From assembly GCA_947652605.1 (NCBI GenBank), contig OX393577.1, positions 22,137,466 to 22,201,465 of the forward strand: DNA of 64,000 bases. Direction: 5' to 3'. The notes beneath the pieces were generated by a model, which did not search any database, was not told the DNA's origin, and saw nothing but the letters and a program-made list of their open reading frames with translations. The DNA is from Elmis aenea (taxonomy: Eukaryota; Arthropoda; Insecta; Coleoptera; Elmidae). This document shows, piece after piece, positions 22,299 to 33,869 of this stretch. Numbering within the stretch: position 1 is the stretch's first letter; each line of letters begins with the position of its first letter. The translations under genes were made by a program, and so were the position numbers.

Positions 22299-23800
22299 CA
22301 TATTAATTTTGATAGTTTTTCACGGAATACTTACCTACTCACTTTCCGCGGAACACCGGTGTTCCTTGGAACATAGTTTGGGAAAGGTTGTTCTAACTTA
22401 TGTTCTAGATTTTTTTATGATGCTCATCACATGTCTATTTGGTTATTTTATTTCAAATAAAGTGTACGAGAAATTAAAATTCCTTGCTTGGATGCTCGTT
22501 CAAACAAACATAAAAATAATTTCATGTGTTTAAAAATTGCCGACATCCAAGAGGCAACGGTTTAATTTATTGTTCATTAAAATACTAACTTATCACTATA
22601 AACCAACAAAAATCAATTAAATTTATCTTTTTACAGCTTTTATTTTTTACAAACTTAACATTTGAATTTAAATACATTGTACATACAAATATAACATTTA
22701 ACTGTAGATAAATAATAAACAACCAATAATAAAATTTAACGACTGTTTAATTTTTTATCGTCGTATTAACACTATAGGTGAAATTTATGGTTATTAATTT
22801 TTTTTAAATTGAAAAACCAGCATTTTACTGTCTGCGGCATCAAAAAATTTTACTAGGCGCATGAATACAAAGACGAACCGTTTAAACCTTAGCGTTTATG
22901 TCCCGCATTGTAAATAAAAATATATATTTTTTTTAAATTTAATTAATGGTGTACAGTTGTGTGCTACTTTTATATGTTCATTATATCGGAAAGTGTTCGA
23001 TGTAATTTATTAACGTATTCATTAATGCAATGCAAATAACACGTTTGACAATATAGTGGTATAATATTTTATTGAGTTATGACAACCTCGTAGCTGTATT
23101 TATGAGTATATTAATACCATACGAACACAGTTTTAGGTGTCACATTTGGCAACCAATGCAGTTTTTAATACCCCAGCAGAATTTTATCTAGTTTGTGGTG
23201 CATTCAAATCAGAGCTAAAAACATTTAATAATGTAGAGTATATTTGATGGGTGTGCAGTGCAATAACTTCAACTTCAAGCAATTATTGGTTTCGAAATCA
23301 GATCTTTGGATATCAAGGTAGCATTCCTTACCTACACTAAATTCTTCAGGTTATGAATATTCCTACGATATTTCATAAAGAACAATATGTCACAACTAGT
23401 ATAAATAAGTAGGTAACAGAAGAAAAGAACAGGTTATTAAAGAATTAAAATGTTGCCTTAATTGAAAACTAGGTGTACAAAGCTGTATTTATAAAATGTG
23501 TAATGGGAAGCACCCTCTTTGTTAAAAACTGTAGATATTTATAAGATTTTAAACAAAAATGCTTGATAATGCAATAGAATAAAACAAAAATGAGTATATC
23601 TAGGTTGTATAAAACTTAGATCTCTATGTGTTCTTAAAGAAATCGACATTTTAACTACTAAACTTGCAATTATGTATTGGAATATAACCTGTTCTTTTAG
23701 CATTTACGGAGTAGAACCAATGTTTACAAGTAATACCCGCGATTAGAGCCACTATAGCGTTTTTTAATCGTAATATAACATACCAACAACAATATAAAAC
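22299..23800. other. Region without recognisable gene; contains a 16-bp perfect palindrome
   Basis: AT-rich. GGAACACCGGTGTTCC at 22350-22365 is a perfect palindrome in a GC-richer patch that looks like a worn hAT-type terminus, but no partner end was found. The 74-codon ORF at 22309 overlaps it and is unsupported. Confidence 0.4.
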
Positions 23801-23989
23801 ACTGAAGCTGGGTTTCCATTAGTCATGTGAGCTGATCAACACTTAAAATCATGTTACATGAACGCCAAATGACCGTCTAAATCTAGTAATTCTTGTCAGT
23901 TGTTCATCCGAAAGGAATCATTCCTTAGTTAAAACGAGTTTAACTTTTTCATTTAATTGCATTGTTTCAAAATGGCAAAGGCAGATTGT

Positions 23990-24650
23990 CAGTAGTAATA
24001 TAATAAGTGCATCGAAAATTATCAATAATTTTTGATAAATATGCCCGAATGCAAGTTGAGCTGAAAAAAACACGAGTGCACGAAGTGCATGATTGATTTT
24101 TTCTGATTCTTATTGCATGAGTGAAGATTTGTCAAAAATTATAGATTATTTGCATGCATGAGTTATTTTTTGTCAGAAAATGTCCTTCACCTAAACTACC
24201 TGTAAAATTAAAAGTATGTTATGTCAAATTTTACAAGTTCCGTCATAGTGACGCGTCAGGGGTGTGGTTTTATCTATATTAAAGTAACGCTACTGGTCGC
24301 CGAAATTCGTCAAAAAATTATCAAGACCAAAATATTTAATTCCCTCTCCAAATGTATATTTTCGACCAATTACAAACTTAGACTTCTTTGTAACGACCAA
24401 TAAACGCATGAAAATCTGTTAATTGTGAAAATGATATTATCAGTGTATGATTATATTTATTGGTCGTTTCTAGGAAATCTGAGTTTGTTATTGGTCGAAA
24501 ACGCAAATTTGACAGGAGCATCAACATGTGACAGGGGAATGTAAAATTATTACCGTGTAATAATTCTCCTATTGGTCTCTAGAAAATTTAAGGTTAGTGA
24601 TTGGTCGAATACGCAAATTTGGCAGGTGAAAGAAATTTTCAGTGGAAAAA
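23990..24650 (+). repeat. Dispersed repeat R2, copy 2
   Basis: Inverse-orientation homologue of 6545-7325. It runs from CAGTAGTAATATAATAAGTG to GCAGGTGAAAGAAATTTTCA. Compared with copy 1 it has an extra segment of about 46 bp between two CACGAGTG/CATGAGTG motifs (24081-24126) and lacks about 150 bp after position 24215. ATTGGTC/GACCAAT boxes recur in both orientations. The 60-codon ORF at 24221 has its counterpart at 6804-6986 but shows no sign of protein conservation. Confidence 0.75.
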
Positions 24651-24829
24651 TCTGTAAAATGTGTTTATAAAAGAATGAGTGTTTATGGAACCCACAATGG
24701 AAAAAATATAGAAACAATGGAACTAGGGTAACTGCTATACGTACGTAGATTTATTTGTGACATGGCTGAATTAGGAGTAGAAATGGGCAAAGAAGAAGAT
24801 AAGACCCGAATAGAAAACAATCCAAACGT

Positions 24830-25209
24830 CTCTATTGGAAAAGATGAAATCGAACAATTAGGAATTTTAAGGGAATCTTCTGATGTAACAGATAGTTATT
24901 CCAAGCTTTAACTGAAGTGAAATAGCCTTACGCATAGCTGTTCTTGTTTCTTAATCTTGGTTGCAACTTTATTTTTTATAAATTTCTGAATTGATATATT
25001 CATCTATTCTCAAAAAAATCTTGTAATTTATTGGATCCTATAATTTTAATTCGTCTATTAGATTATTAGAGGCACGTTATCCGATTTATCCAATGTTCTA
25101 CCCAAACTCTTCCTTTTCGGCGATTACTTTTAGGAGAGCTGTTTATTAATACAGAAGCTACAATTGTAACGGTTTGAAAAATAGCTCTTCGTACTACCAC
25201 TTTCGCCAT
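24830..25209 (-). pseudogene. Harbinger transposase, N-terminal remnant
   Basis: The minus strand opens with ATG at 25209: MAKVVVRRAIFQTV, then SNRRKGRVWVEHWINR at about 25105. It continues in another frame as NLIDELKL-stop-DPINYKIFLRID (about 25060-25010), then stops and TRTAMRKA near 24935, and further decayed sequence resembling the K-L-G-I-T and D-S-L-K-F-L blocks. The R-x-W-V-x-x-W-I, D-P-x-x-Y-x-x-F-L-R-M and T-x-M-R-x-A blocks in this order are typical of PIF/Harbinger transposases before the DDE domain. At least one frameshift and three stops; the catalytic part is missing. A 49-codon plus-strand ORF at 24762-24911 is its antisense shadow. Confidence 0.72.
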
Positions 25210-25324
25210 CTTGAATCATTTAACACAATACAATATCAAATGAAGCGTGTAAATATACAAATGATTTCATATCACATGAATTTAAATGAGTTGATCAGCT
25301 CACATGATTAATGTAAACCTGGCT

Positions 25325-26235
25325 TAAGGGTTTAATAAGTTTTAATTACCTCTAGAAGTTACTAACGCTATTAAGAAAGTGAAATAGACAAGTAACGATC
25401 TGGGTATTAAGCAAGATTTTTTTATTTCAACGTATTATGCGATGTGTTTCCCATACACTGCAGAATACTACCAATATTAATTACAGACTGTGCCCTAAAC
25501 TCCTTTCATTAATTTCTTATTTCACTTGCGCAAGTCGCATATACACGGCCGTAATGCTTGACCTATTCTAATAAAACGCATTTTATTTATCAAACCCACG
25601 CCTACAAGTAATTAATAATATATGAGAGGATTTGGCACATCTCGTGTATAAATCAGTCACTCAAGTCTTGTTAATTATTTCTTCGGTTATGCAGTCACGT
25701 TGGAGAAACCGCACCTTACCTAGTTGTGGTCTAATATTTGTAGGCGATCACCCCCACAACTATTGCAACTAAACAAAGAATGCCTTCATTAAACGTGAGT
25801 TATTCCCTATTAAAGCGGAACAATCAACTTTAATACTCAAGATCCCAGCCTCGACTGTCATGCGATATGTGGTATCCATCACATACGGGGGCCAAGCTGA
25901 ATTTATTGGGAATTAAAGAAAAAGTATTAGGCCGTGAAAAACTAAATCCATACCTTCAAAATTATTTAGTTTTTTACTTATAATTTAAGGCCGAAATGTG
26001 AAAGTCAAGTTTTTGACTAAAATATAGGAGAGTATCCTTTGTACCAACTTGACTTAGCAGTGTTCAACTTTTGGTTATTTTTTGGCCTTAAAAGAAACTT
26101 TTGAGGTAGAAAAAAATCTATTTTGAGGAGATTATCGATACTGCTCTTCACGATTATTTTGCAAGTATTCCGAAAAGATCGTTTGGGAAAGAAGTGAAAA
26201 GTATAATGCCTATTGTCTAAGGGAATTACATTAAA
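25325..26235. other. Region without recognisable gene
   Basis: A GC-richer, apparently unique stretch lies at about 25690-25910. A minus-strand donor-like AG|GTAAGG occurs at about 25719, but no convincing open exon precedes it. The 73-codon minus-strand ORF at 26017 is not recognised. Confidence 0.4.
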
Positions 26236-26242
26236 CACGTTA

Positions 26243-26800
26243 ATAATAAATAAAAATGAGCTTCAACAATTACAGAAATTACAAAATCGCGCCATGCGCA
26301 CTATGCTAAAGTTCATTCCCCTATCAAGGTTATGTTAAATACACTTCAATTTATGAGTATTAATCAGAGTATTTTATTTAGAACATTAGCGTTAGTTTTA
26401 ATAATTAAATTACAAAAAACACCAAAGTATCTGTATGAACACGTAAAATTAGTCCATAAGATCAACAGTTATAAAACTAGAAATGGCTTGATTTCGTTAT
26501 AGAGAAATGTACTAAAAGTCAAACTGCTCGTTCGTTATTTTATCAAGGTTTTAAAATATTTAATAATATGCCGCATCAATTCAAAATATGTAATAATTAT
26601 TAGAAGGGTACCTATTAAATTAATTAAGGAGTACTTATTAGAACGCTATTAAACTATTATTTTAGATATTTAGAATTTAGAAGATTTTTAGATTTTTATT
26701 TTATTTAATTCATTTTTTTTTTTTATTATATTTACTATTACCTATGTAAATTATGTTACAATGTAATAGCAATTGCTAAATAAAGCTAACTTAAAAAAAA
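26243..26800 (+). pseudogene. LINE 3' end (LINE 2 in this window): reverse transcriptase C-terminus and A-rich tail
   Basis: Frame 1 reads LQKLQNRAMRTMLKF. After a frameshift it reads MLNTLQFMSINQSILFRTLA and KTPKYLYEHVKL, then after another shift ARSLFYQGFKIFNNMPHQF. These blocks in order are the C-terminal region of jockey/CR1-like non-LTR reverse transcriptases. Downstream, at about 26778-26784, AAATAAA precedes an A-rich end, consistent with the 3' tail of a LINE insertion. Only the last 130 or so codons survive and the frame is broken at least twice. Confidence 0.78.
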
Positions 26801-26809
26801 TTTATTAAA

Positions 26810-27385
26810 AAAGGGGGTTTTATTATCAGTAAATTCAAGTTCACCCTCGTATACATTATTTAATGATGTATTTATTATGTGTTACACCACCGTGCATAAT
26901 TTTCATAACATTATTTTACCCGTAAATATAAATAAATACATTTTTGTCTCATAAAAGCACTATTTTATGGACGACCCTACCTACACATTGACGTTTTCGT
27001 AATATTGCAATTTGTTTATCGCGATAAACGTAAAAATTATTATGCACTCAGACGTGGGCGCCATTGCACATATTGTCCTGGAGAGGAATTGAATACCGTG
27101 TTGTGAAAGACGAAATAATGAGGCAGGTTGATCTTGAAATCTGTTTAGTTATCCATATTTAGGGATTAATGGTACGATACGTGCTGGCTGAGTCATCGAA
27201 CACCATATTATTTTGTTTATTAACGAAATTTATAAAGTTTTAATAGGTTATTTTGCATAATAATACGATTTTATTTACAGAATAGCAACGCAAGAATTGC
27301 AGAGTTTTTAAGGTTTAAATTAGCAGCTTTATATCAAGGGTTTTTAAAAGTACAGAATTTTACTGGACAGTAACTGGTGAGTTGA
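26810..27385. other. Region without recognisable gene
   Basis: AT-rich with no supported feature. Confidence 0.4.
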
Positions 27386-27770
27386 GGTTTTTCAAACCCT
27401 ATGAAAATTAAGAATTGCTTTTCTATAATAGCATATTTTGCAACAAGAGATGAAAGTCCAGTTTTTTTGGTGAGGTAAGATTTATTCACGAACTGCGAAG
27501 CGGCGAGTGAGCAAATCTCCCGAACGAAAAGAACTGGACTTTCATCTCTTGTTGCAAAATATACTATTATAGAAAAGCAATTCTTGATTTTCATGGGATT
27601 TGAAAACCCCATGAAAATTCAGAATTGCTTTTCTATAATAGTATATTTTGCAACAAGAGATGAAAGTCCAGTTTTTTTGGTGAGGTGAGATTTATTCACG
27701 AACTGCGAAGCGATGAGTGAGCAAATCTCCCGAACGAAAAGAACTGATTTCATCTCAAGTCGTAAATGCT
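27386..27770. repeat. Three-arm palindromic repeat
   Basis: The arm ATGAAAATTAAGAATTGCTT...GAAAGTCCAGTTTTTTT (27401-27475) is followed by a loop, the inverted arm (27528-27597), then a second direct copy of arm plus loop (27608-27757) and a truncated inverted arm. The middle arm can pair with either neighbour. The loop itself folds: GAGGTAAGATTTATTCAC pairs with GTGAGCAAATCTCCC around a GAACTGCGAAGCGGC turn. The 92-codon minus-strand ORF at 27334-27612 is a product of the palindrome, with FATRDESPVLF and its mirror, not a gene. Confidence 0.85.
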
Positions 27771-29087
27771 ATTTTTTTTACGAATTTAATATTATATTAT
27801 AGAACAAAAGCTAATGTAACTAATTAAATGACAATTATTATGTATAAAGTATTAATTAATCATTTAATTTCCATGGCGACACCACCACACTGACATTGAT
27901 ATAAATAAAATTATAACCTGCAAAAGAAATATGTATATGTAATGTTAATTTTTGTACCATTCTTAGGCTTTTATATAAAATGCTACATTAAAATTAAACT
28001 ATTTCATAAGAATAATAACGCAATTTTAGTTAATTATGAGTGTAAGTTAAAAAACATAGTAAATTTTACAATTTTGACATTGACAGTGACATTAATTTCG
28101 CCACTAGAGACGAAAGTAAAACTTGCAGGTAGGGTAGACAGTGAGAAAATGACAATTTTCATATACATACATGAGTAGAAAAAAACTTTTCTTCACTACA
28201 TTTCTAAAGGGTAAATTTTCCACAAAAAGCAATTGTCGAGTTAAAAAATTAATCATTAAATTAATTTAACTTTAAGATGTGTCATTGTTTTTATGCATCC
28301 AAAAATTCGTTTAAGATAATGTGCGCATTTAAAAGTTTTAATTTTTAAATGTTTTTTTATGGCTTTGCTAATTGCAATAGGTACGTTTTATTGGAACCAA
28401 TTATCAATTTTTGTCCAACCTTAGCTTATTTATAATTTTGTTTACTCGTTTTGTCTTGAACATGTACAAACAAAACTACAGCTGTTACGGAAATCTTTTT
28501 CTGTCTGATCACCGCAAAGAAATATATATTTTTCTACTTAAATCTGCTAAAAAATTCGGTCACACATTAGCCATTCATTCCGATTTTCGCGGATGCAAGA
28601 TTCTTTTTGCAAACGGAAGGTGGAATAAAGAAATTTAAAAAAAAATAGACGAATTTTTGCATTCGCAGACGTTATATTATTAGAGGATAAATGAGCGATT
28701 TTGGAATATCATTTACAAGCAGATCCGTTTTTAAAATGTTCCCACAGTAAAATTGTTAGAAAGAAATAGTCACAGAATAAAAAACATTAAATAGCAGTTA
28801 ATAAAAAACAGGAAGAAGAAATAAATTAAATTTTAGTATTTTAATTAATTAGTTTAGATGCATAAAAAATTGTCTGGATTTTATCATAACGGATATTAGA
28901 AATGGTTAAATAATTGATATCGTCAACACTTCCTAAATAAATTAGGGAAATCTTTTAGTGTCAGTTCTATTTTTAGTTAGTTATTGCCCTTATTAGATGC
29001 TGTTAGTTAATTTAAAATAGCACAGGTACACCTTGGGATGAGCTAAGGTATAAGATATTTTTAAAATATTGCTAATATGTGCCTTAA
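27771..29087. other. Region without recognisable gene
   Basis: AT-rich. ORFs of 78 codons (27942) and 75 codons (28411) are unrecognised and within chance length for this composition. Confidence 0.45.
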
Positions 29088-29646
29088 GACTGTTTTATAC
29101 TATACTATTTTTTCGTTTAAGAAAATCGTATACGACTTTTGATACAAAAATTTCGTTCAAGAATTTAGCATGGAAAATATGAACCTCTTACACTGTACTA
29201 TTTTTTGGTACGAAAACCCCAATATATTTTGGTTACTTTTTAGTAACTTTTATCATATTTTGTTGGCACCTTGAGTAACCATGTCAAATGTTCAATTTGA
29301 TCACAACAGAAAGCGAATTATTTTCAAATTTAACGCTTGTTCCATTCTACATATTTATTCCTACAAAATAAATTGTGAGGGATATAACGGTAATAAGTAG
29401 TATTTAACATCGTTTGATTGTTTCAGTTAACCTAACCCACAAATGACATGCGGTCAGATACAGTTGCAGTAGAATACGCATGCGCCCAGGCCAAAGAACA
29501 CGCCCATTCTAAAATAGGACGCATTTAGAGCATGCAGTAATTTCGTACGAATTTTTGGTTCAAGATTTGTAATTTCTGATTGACACCGTACTAGAAAATC
29601 GTATACGATTTTCTTAAACGAAAAAATAGTGTAGTATAAAACAGAC
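29088..29646. mobile_element. MITE/foldback, TIR GACTGTTTTATACTA
   Basis: Left GACTGTTTTATACTATACTA pairs with right TAGTGTAGTATAAAACAGAC. The match continues through TTTTTTCGTTTAAGAAAATC and GTATACGA for about 50 bp with one or two mismatches. It is flanked by TTAA at the left (29084-29087) and TTTA at the right, possibly a worn 4-bp duplication. 559 bp, no ORF. The near-perfect termini imply a fairly recent insertion compared with other elements here. Confidence 0.8.
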
Positions 29647-29650
29647 TTTA

Positions 29651-31031
29651 GATTGTGTATCTTATTTTAACATTTTTGAAATAGACTTTTGATTAATATT
29701 TGCTCGATTTAAAAAATTTTTATTGCCGGATTTTAGGTTTAAAGTATCTAATAATTCAGTAATTTTCATGAAAAACCTAGACAAAGTTATTACCTAAATG
29801 ATAGGGACAAATTTTTTATTACTTATTTAATGCAACTGATAAAATGAGATCTCGCAGTTATTCCAATTCAGGCTGCTATAATGGAGGGGTTTAATAATAC
29901 CCAGCATTTATTTGCTTATCTTGCGATGCATCGATTATAACTTATTTTTTCTCGCAAAAACCCTTTTTCGGAAGCAAGTGTCAGTTAAACTTTTCGTAAT
30001 ACAATTTAACAAAAAAAAATGCATATTTTGACTGACAACCCGGCTGCCTGAGAAAATTATTAATTTCCGCCGAGGTACATGGTACAACTTGGACCAGACT
30101 GCATTTATCAGCAATGTTCACTTGACGTTTAGACAGGCCTTGCTCTAATCAGGTCTGATCCTGGTATGTTTTTTCGCCATGTAGATCATAATCCGAGGAT
30201 TTCCGCACACTTACGTGGTTTGGCTACTTCCGCCAGTTGTAGGATAACGTTAAGGTGTGTTATTAATCCGACTGGTTTACTTTTAATCAATAATATACGA
30301 ACATTGTAATGAAGACTGTAATTACGTTGTGTTATGTTTTATAATTCGCTTTTTATCGCAGCCAGGTGCTTACTTCTTTAAATTTAATTAAGGACGATTT
30401 CTATTTTTTCATGAACTGGTTCTTTACTTAACGTATTATAATACCGAAAAACGATACTGATATTTCCAGGATGTGGGACTTCGGAAGACAATTCCAATTG
30501 CATGATTATTTGTAGTATGATATATTACATGCACAAACAGAAGCATATCTGGGTACTAAAGAATTCTTAACCAAAGAATAATTTTATTAATTATAATTTT
30601 ATACAATAAACGACAAAAAATAGTGTTTTAAAATACCAACAATTATATACAATAAGCTATATTTCGTATTATGTAGTCTGTAATATCCTACTTTCGGTTA
30701 AACTGTAGATAATTTCCATTTAAAAATTGCTTCTTATAGGTACATATTTTTGTTCCTTAATTTTTTGTATAGTCTTTGCACCTATCTTATTTCTCTGAAA
30801 CGTGTTTTAATTGACATTTGAACTATTTAAGCCGTTTATTTTGAAAGTGGCAATTTTTGAGAAAAATAACTTAAAGCTGTTTACGATTACAAAAATGTAT
30901 AGTATTTTTATCTTTAAACATTTTACTTGCAATTTCTTTCAAAATCATTACTATTTTAGTCAATAAAAATTGTTAAAAAAGTTCAAATTGACTTATTTTG
31001 ACAATGGCATACTCATGAATTTGCTTCCCTA
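29651..31031. other. Region without recognisable gene
   Basis: Contains a GC-richer unique patch at about 30035-30250 with splice-like motifs on both strands (CTG|GTATGT near 30161; CAC|GTAAGT on the minus strand near 30212). No complete exon can be argued from the sequence. Confidence 0.4.
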
Positions 31032-31033
31032 TA

Positions 31034-31991
31034 CCGTGTGATTCAGTCGCACCCCTATAACTTCTTAATTATTGAAAATAACCCCAACAAACCTTATGTT
31101 TTTGGAAACGGCGAAAAATTATCTATTAAGTGATGTGCATTTGTTATCTCGTCGATGACGTATGTCAAATCCGCGATAGGTTTTTTTTTTTTTTAAATTA
31201 TATAGTACCTATACATATTTTTGTTGATTTGGATAGAGAATTGAATTCTAAACCCGATCATGTATTAAAAAAGTATGCATACATAAGAAAATTTCCGAGA
31301 AAAATCAGTTCAAAGTTTATTCAAATTATAGCAAACAGTATATTTATTTAACATTACAAAAAACTATCAAATCTTTAAAATTATACATTAACAATCAATG
31401 GAAATGTATTAAAAATTAATTTTTAATAAAAATAAAACAAATAATAAACGTTGACATAAATATTAGACATTAGACTATGTATTCAGGCAGTTACAAATAG
31501 AGGACAACTGTGTTTGGAAGCGGTGGGCGGTCACTGTGAATACATAAAAGTCTTATTTTTATGCCGACGTTTATTATTTGTCCTTATTTTTGTTAAAAAT
31601 AATTTTTAATACATTTCCATTGATAGTTATAGTATAATTTTTAAGATTTGATCGTTTTTTGTTATGTTAAATGGACTGTTCGCTATAATTTGAATAAACT
31701 TTGAACTGAATTTTCTCAAGAATTTTGTTATGTATGCATACTTTTTTAATACATGTTCGGGTTCAGAATTCAATTCTTTATCCGAATCAACAAAAATATG
31801 TATACTATGTAATTAAAAAAAAAAAAAAAACAGTTGCCTATCGCAGATTTGACATTCGTCATCGTAGACATAACAAATGCACATCACTTAATAGAGAATT
31901 TGTCGCCGTTTCCAAAAATATAAGGTTTGTTGGGTTTATTTTCAATATTTAAAAAGTTATAGAGCTGCGACAGACAAACTAAATCACCCGG
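31034..31991. mobile_element. Foldback, TIR CCGTGTGATTCAGT (long relative of the 4.4-kb MITE)
   Basis: Left CCGTGTGATTCAGTCGCACC pairs with right ACTAAATCACCCGG, with TA flanking (31032-31033, 31992-31993). The arms run about 390 bp: GGAAACGGCG pairs with CGCCGTTTCC, and AATTGAATTCTAAACCCGA with TCGGGTTCAGAATTCAATT. The centre near 31440-31590 includes ATAATAAACGTTGACATAAA and its complement. ORFs at 31130-31351 and 31725-31952 are mirror images in the two arms. No transposase. Confidence 0.85.
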
Positions 31992-31993
31992 TA

Positions 31994-33525
31994 CACCCCC
32001 AATTTACCACAGTTATTTTAAAAATTGGTTTCCAAGTGAATTTTACAAAGATTTCATCACTCCTGTTCATGACAATGGTTCAACACACGAATAAAATTTG
32101 ATATTAAATACGTTACCTATATAAATTACTTATCCTTATATCACGAAATGTCCTACTGAATTTATTAATTGCTTATGTATTTTATTAATATAAATTAAAA
32201 TTAAAAAACACTTTTTTAAACTGATAAAGATATACTTATATAAATTACTTATATTATAAAATTTACTCATAATTTTTTTAAAGTGATTTTTTTATCAAAC
32301 ACCACTTTAGTAAAACACATCGGACAAAAACAACATAAGTTCTTAGTTTTTATACTGTTAATGTTAAAAGTGGCTCATTAAAATGAAAAAAATTTCATAC
32401 CTCAAAAATATAGAAGTGTGAGCCACTTTCAATAAAACAGCTCATGTATAATGTAAAAAATGTGTGGATTAAGTTTTACGTCAATTGCTTTAGATAAAAA
32501 ATATTTGATGTTTCTTGAAAAAGTGCAAGACTATAATCTTATTTTTTTCCGATTTTTTGTACAAAGAATTTTTATTTAAAATTGGAGCAGTCTGAGGGTT
32601 ATTAATTACTCCTATTATTTATGGTGTATTAAATGTGCGTACAAAGTCCTACGCCGATTAAATTAGTTTAAAAAATACTATAGTCCATTTCCATTTTTTT
32701 TGGACCATCTGATTGTTGTAGCTATTCTTTTAATTCCATCTACGTAATCACATGACGAATGTTAAAGCTTCAGGGTAAAAATGACCTAAGCTACCTACGA
32801 AGAAGAGCCGCAATAATTGCAACAATCATTATAAAATACTTGCGGCTTAAGTTCTACACTAAATAATAATCAATTTCATAATTATTGGAAAGATCGTGAA
32901 CATCTATGACAAGAAATTTAAATTAGAAACCACCACAAAGTACCTGTTTCCGGTGCCTATTCCGAGAATTCTTACTGAGAAGGAAATGAATTAACGGACG
33001 TTTTTCGCGTGATTCACTCTGTTCGTATAACACCAATTTTCTTCGCCAAATCCGGACAGAAATCATTAAAAATTATTAAAGTAACATCATGCTATGGTGT
33101 CTCGCAATATGTTAACTTGAGAGCGAATTTAAGTATAAGAACCAAGCCCCATTGAGCAAACTCTTACATCATTTTATTCAAATACGAGCCGTTTACCATT
33201 TTAAAATCAATTTTGGCAACGAAATGCTGGATAATCTTGAATATATGTGTTTTGTGGTTGTCTATTTAGTCTACAGCATTAAGTTTTATGTATACATTCA
33301 GCCATCTATTGTTCACATGTAGCTGTTATTTATCATGGTGCTTATAGAGGTTATTTACAACATCTAAAACATATTAAAACTAGCGACAGCTTTTCCAAGA
33401 GAGGAAAACTTGATAATACTTTAATATCTAATATGACTACTAAAAGTAACAACTCTGTAAACATGTTTTAACTGATTACTAAATTTTGTTTTAGGGTCAA
33501 TTTGGGTAAGAAAAAAAATTGGGAC
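31994..33525. other. Region without recognisable gene
   Basis: AT-rich. A small stem-loop at about 32367-32433 (AAAGTGGCTCA against TGAGCCACTTT) is the only structure noted. Confidence 0.4.
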
Positions 33526-33529
33526 TCAC

Positions 33530-33615
33530 CAGTGTCTTGAAGAAAACTATTGAAAGCTCCTTAACGCAAAAGCTTCTTAATTGGATCCTCTTGTACGTTT
33601 GGGTGTCGAGGAATT
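33530..33615 (-). other. Candidate internal exon (minus strand), 86 nt
   Basis: Read on the minus strand, a pyrimidine-rich stretch ending TTTTTGATTTTCAG precedes position 33615, and the segment ends at 33530 with ACACTG followed by GTGAGT. Both match consensus acceptor and donor. One of three frames is open across all 86 nt (FLDTQTYKRIQLRSFCVKEL...). Another reads IPRHPNVQEDPIKKLLR and then hits a stop. I recognise neither. It could be a coding or untranslated exon of a gene whose other exons lie outside the window, or a chance pairing of splice-like motifs. Confidence 0.3.
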
Positions 33616-33869
33616 CTGAAAATCAAAAAGCATAAAGTTAATATCGGAATAAGAACTTATTCAACTTGTATTGAAACAAAAACCAGTAAAATATTAAGAT
33701 TTTTATAACTAAACAATTAATTACAAAATAATCTTATAAAGCAGTCTTTCACAACTAAAGTTTATTTGCTGTTTTTCTTTTATTTTAAAATTTTAGTTTA
33801 CGAAAACTGGTTTTAATTTATTTTAGGGTTATAACCAGGAACACAAAAAGAAGAATGCATTAAACCATT

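Larger units (their letters stand above)
23806..25324. mobile_element. PIF/Harbinger element remnant holding repeat R2
   Basis: Termini AGCTGGGTTTCCATTAGTCA and TAATGTAAACCTGGCT share a long inner match, CATGTGAGCTGATCAAC against GTTGATCAGCTCACATG. The flanking trinucleotides are TGA and TAA, consistent with a worn 3-bp TWA-type Harbinger duplication. The right half encodes a decayed Harbinger transposase on the minus strand. R2 copy 2 occupies the left part. Without R2 the element is about 860 bp, so it is an internal-deletion derivative of a longer element. Confidence 0.7.

Noticed and set aside
22350..22365. Perfect palindrome GGAACACCGGTGTTCC as a steroid-receptor-like response element
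   Set aside because: The half-site spacing does not fit, and the surrounding sequence resembles a worn hAT terminus; no other support.
6804..24403. A 60-codon ORF shared by the two R2 copies, at first looking like a conserved small protein
   Set aside because: Thirteen differences in 60 residues, many non-conservative, with similarity extending equally into non-coding flanks; repeat homology explains it.
24762..24911. 49-codon plus-strand ORF with a plausible acidic coding-like composition
   Set aside because: It lies antisense to the Harbinger transposase remnant, whose block order on the minus strand is more convincing.
27334..27612. 92-codon minus-strand ORF
   Set aside because: Product of a palindrome: the two halves of the peptide derive from complementary arms.
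28411..28638. 75-codon ORF
   Set aside because: No recognisable domain; chance length.
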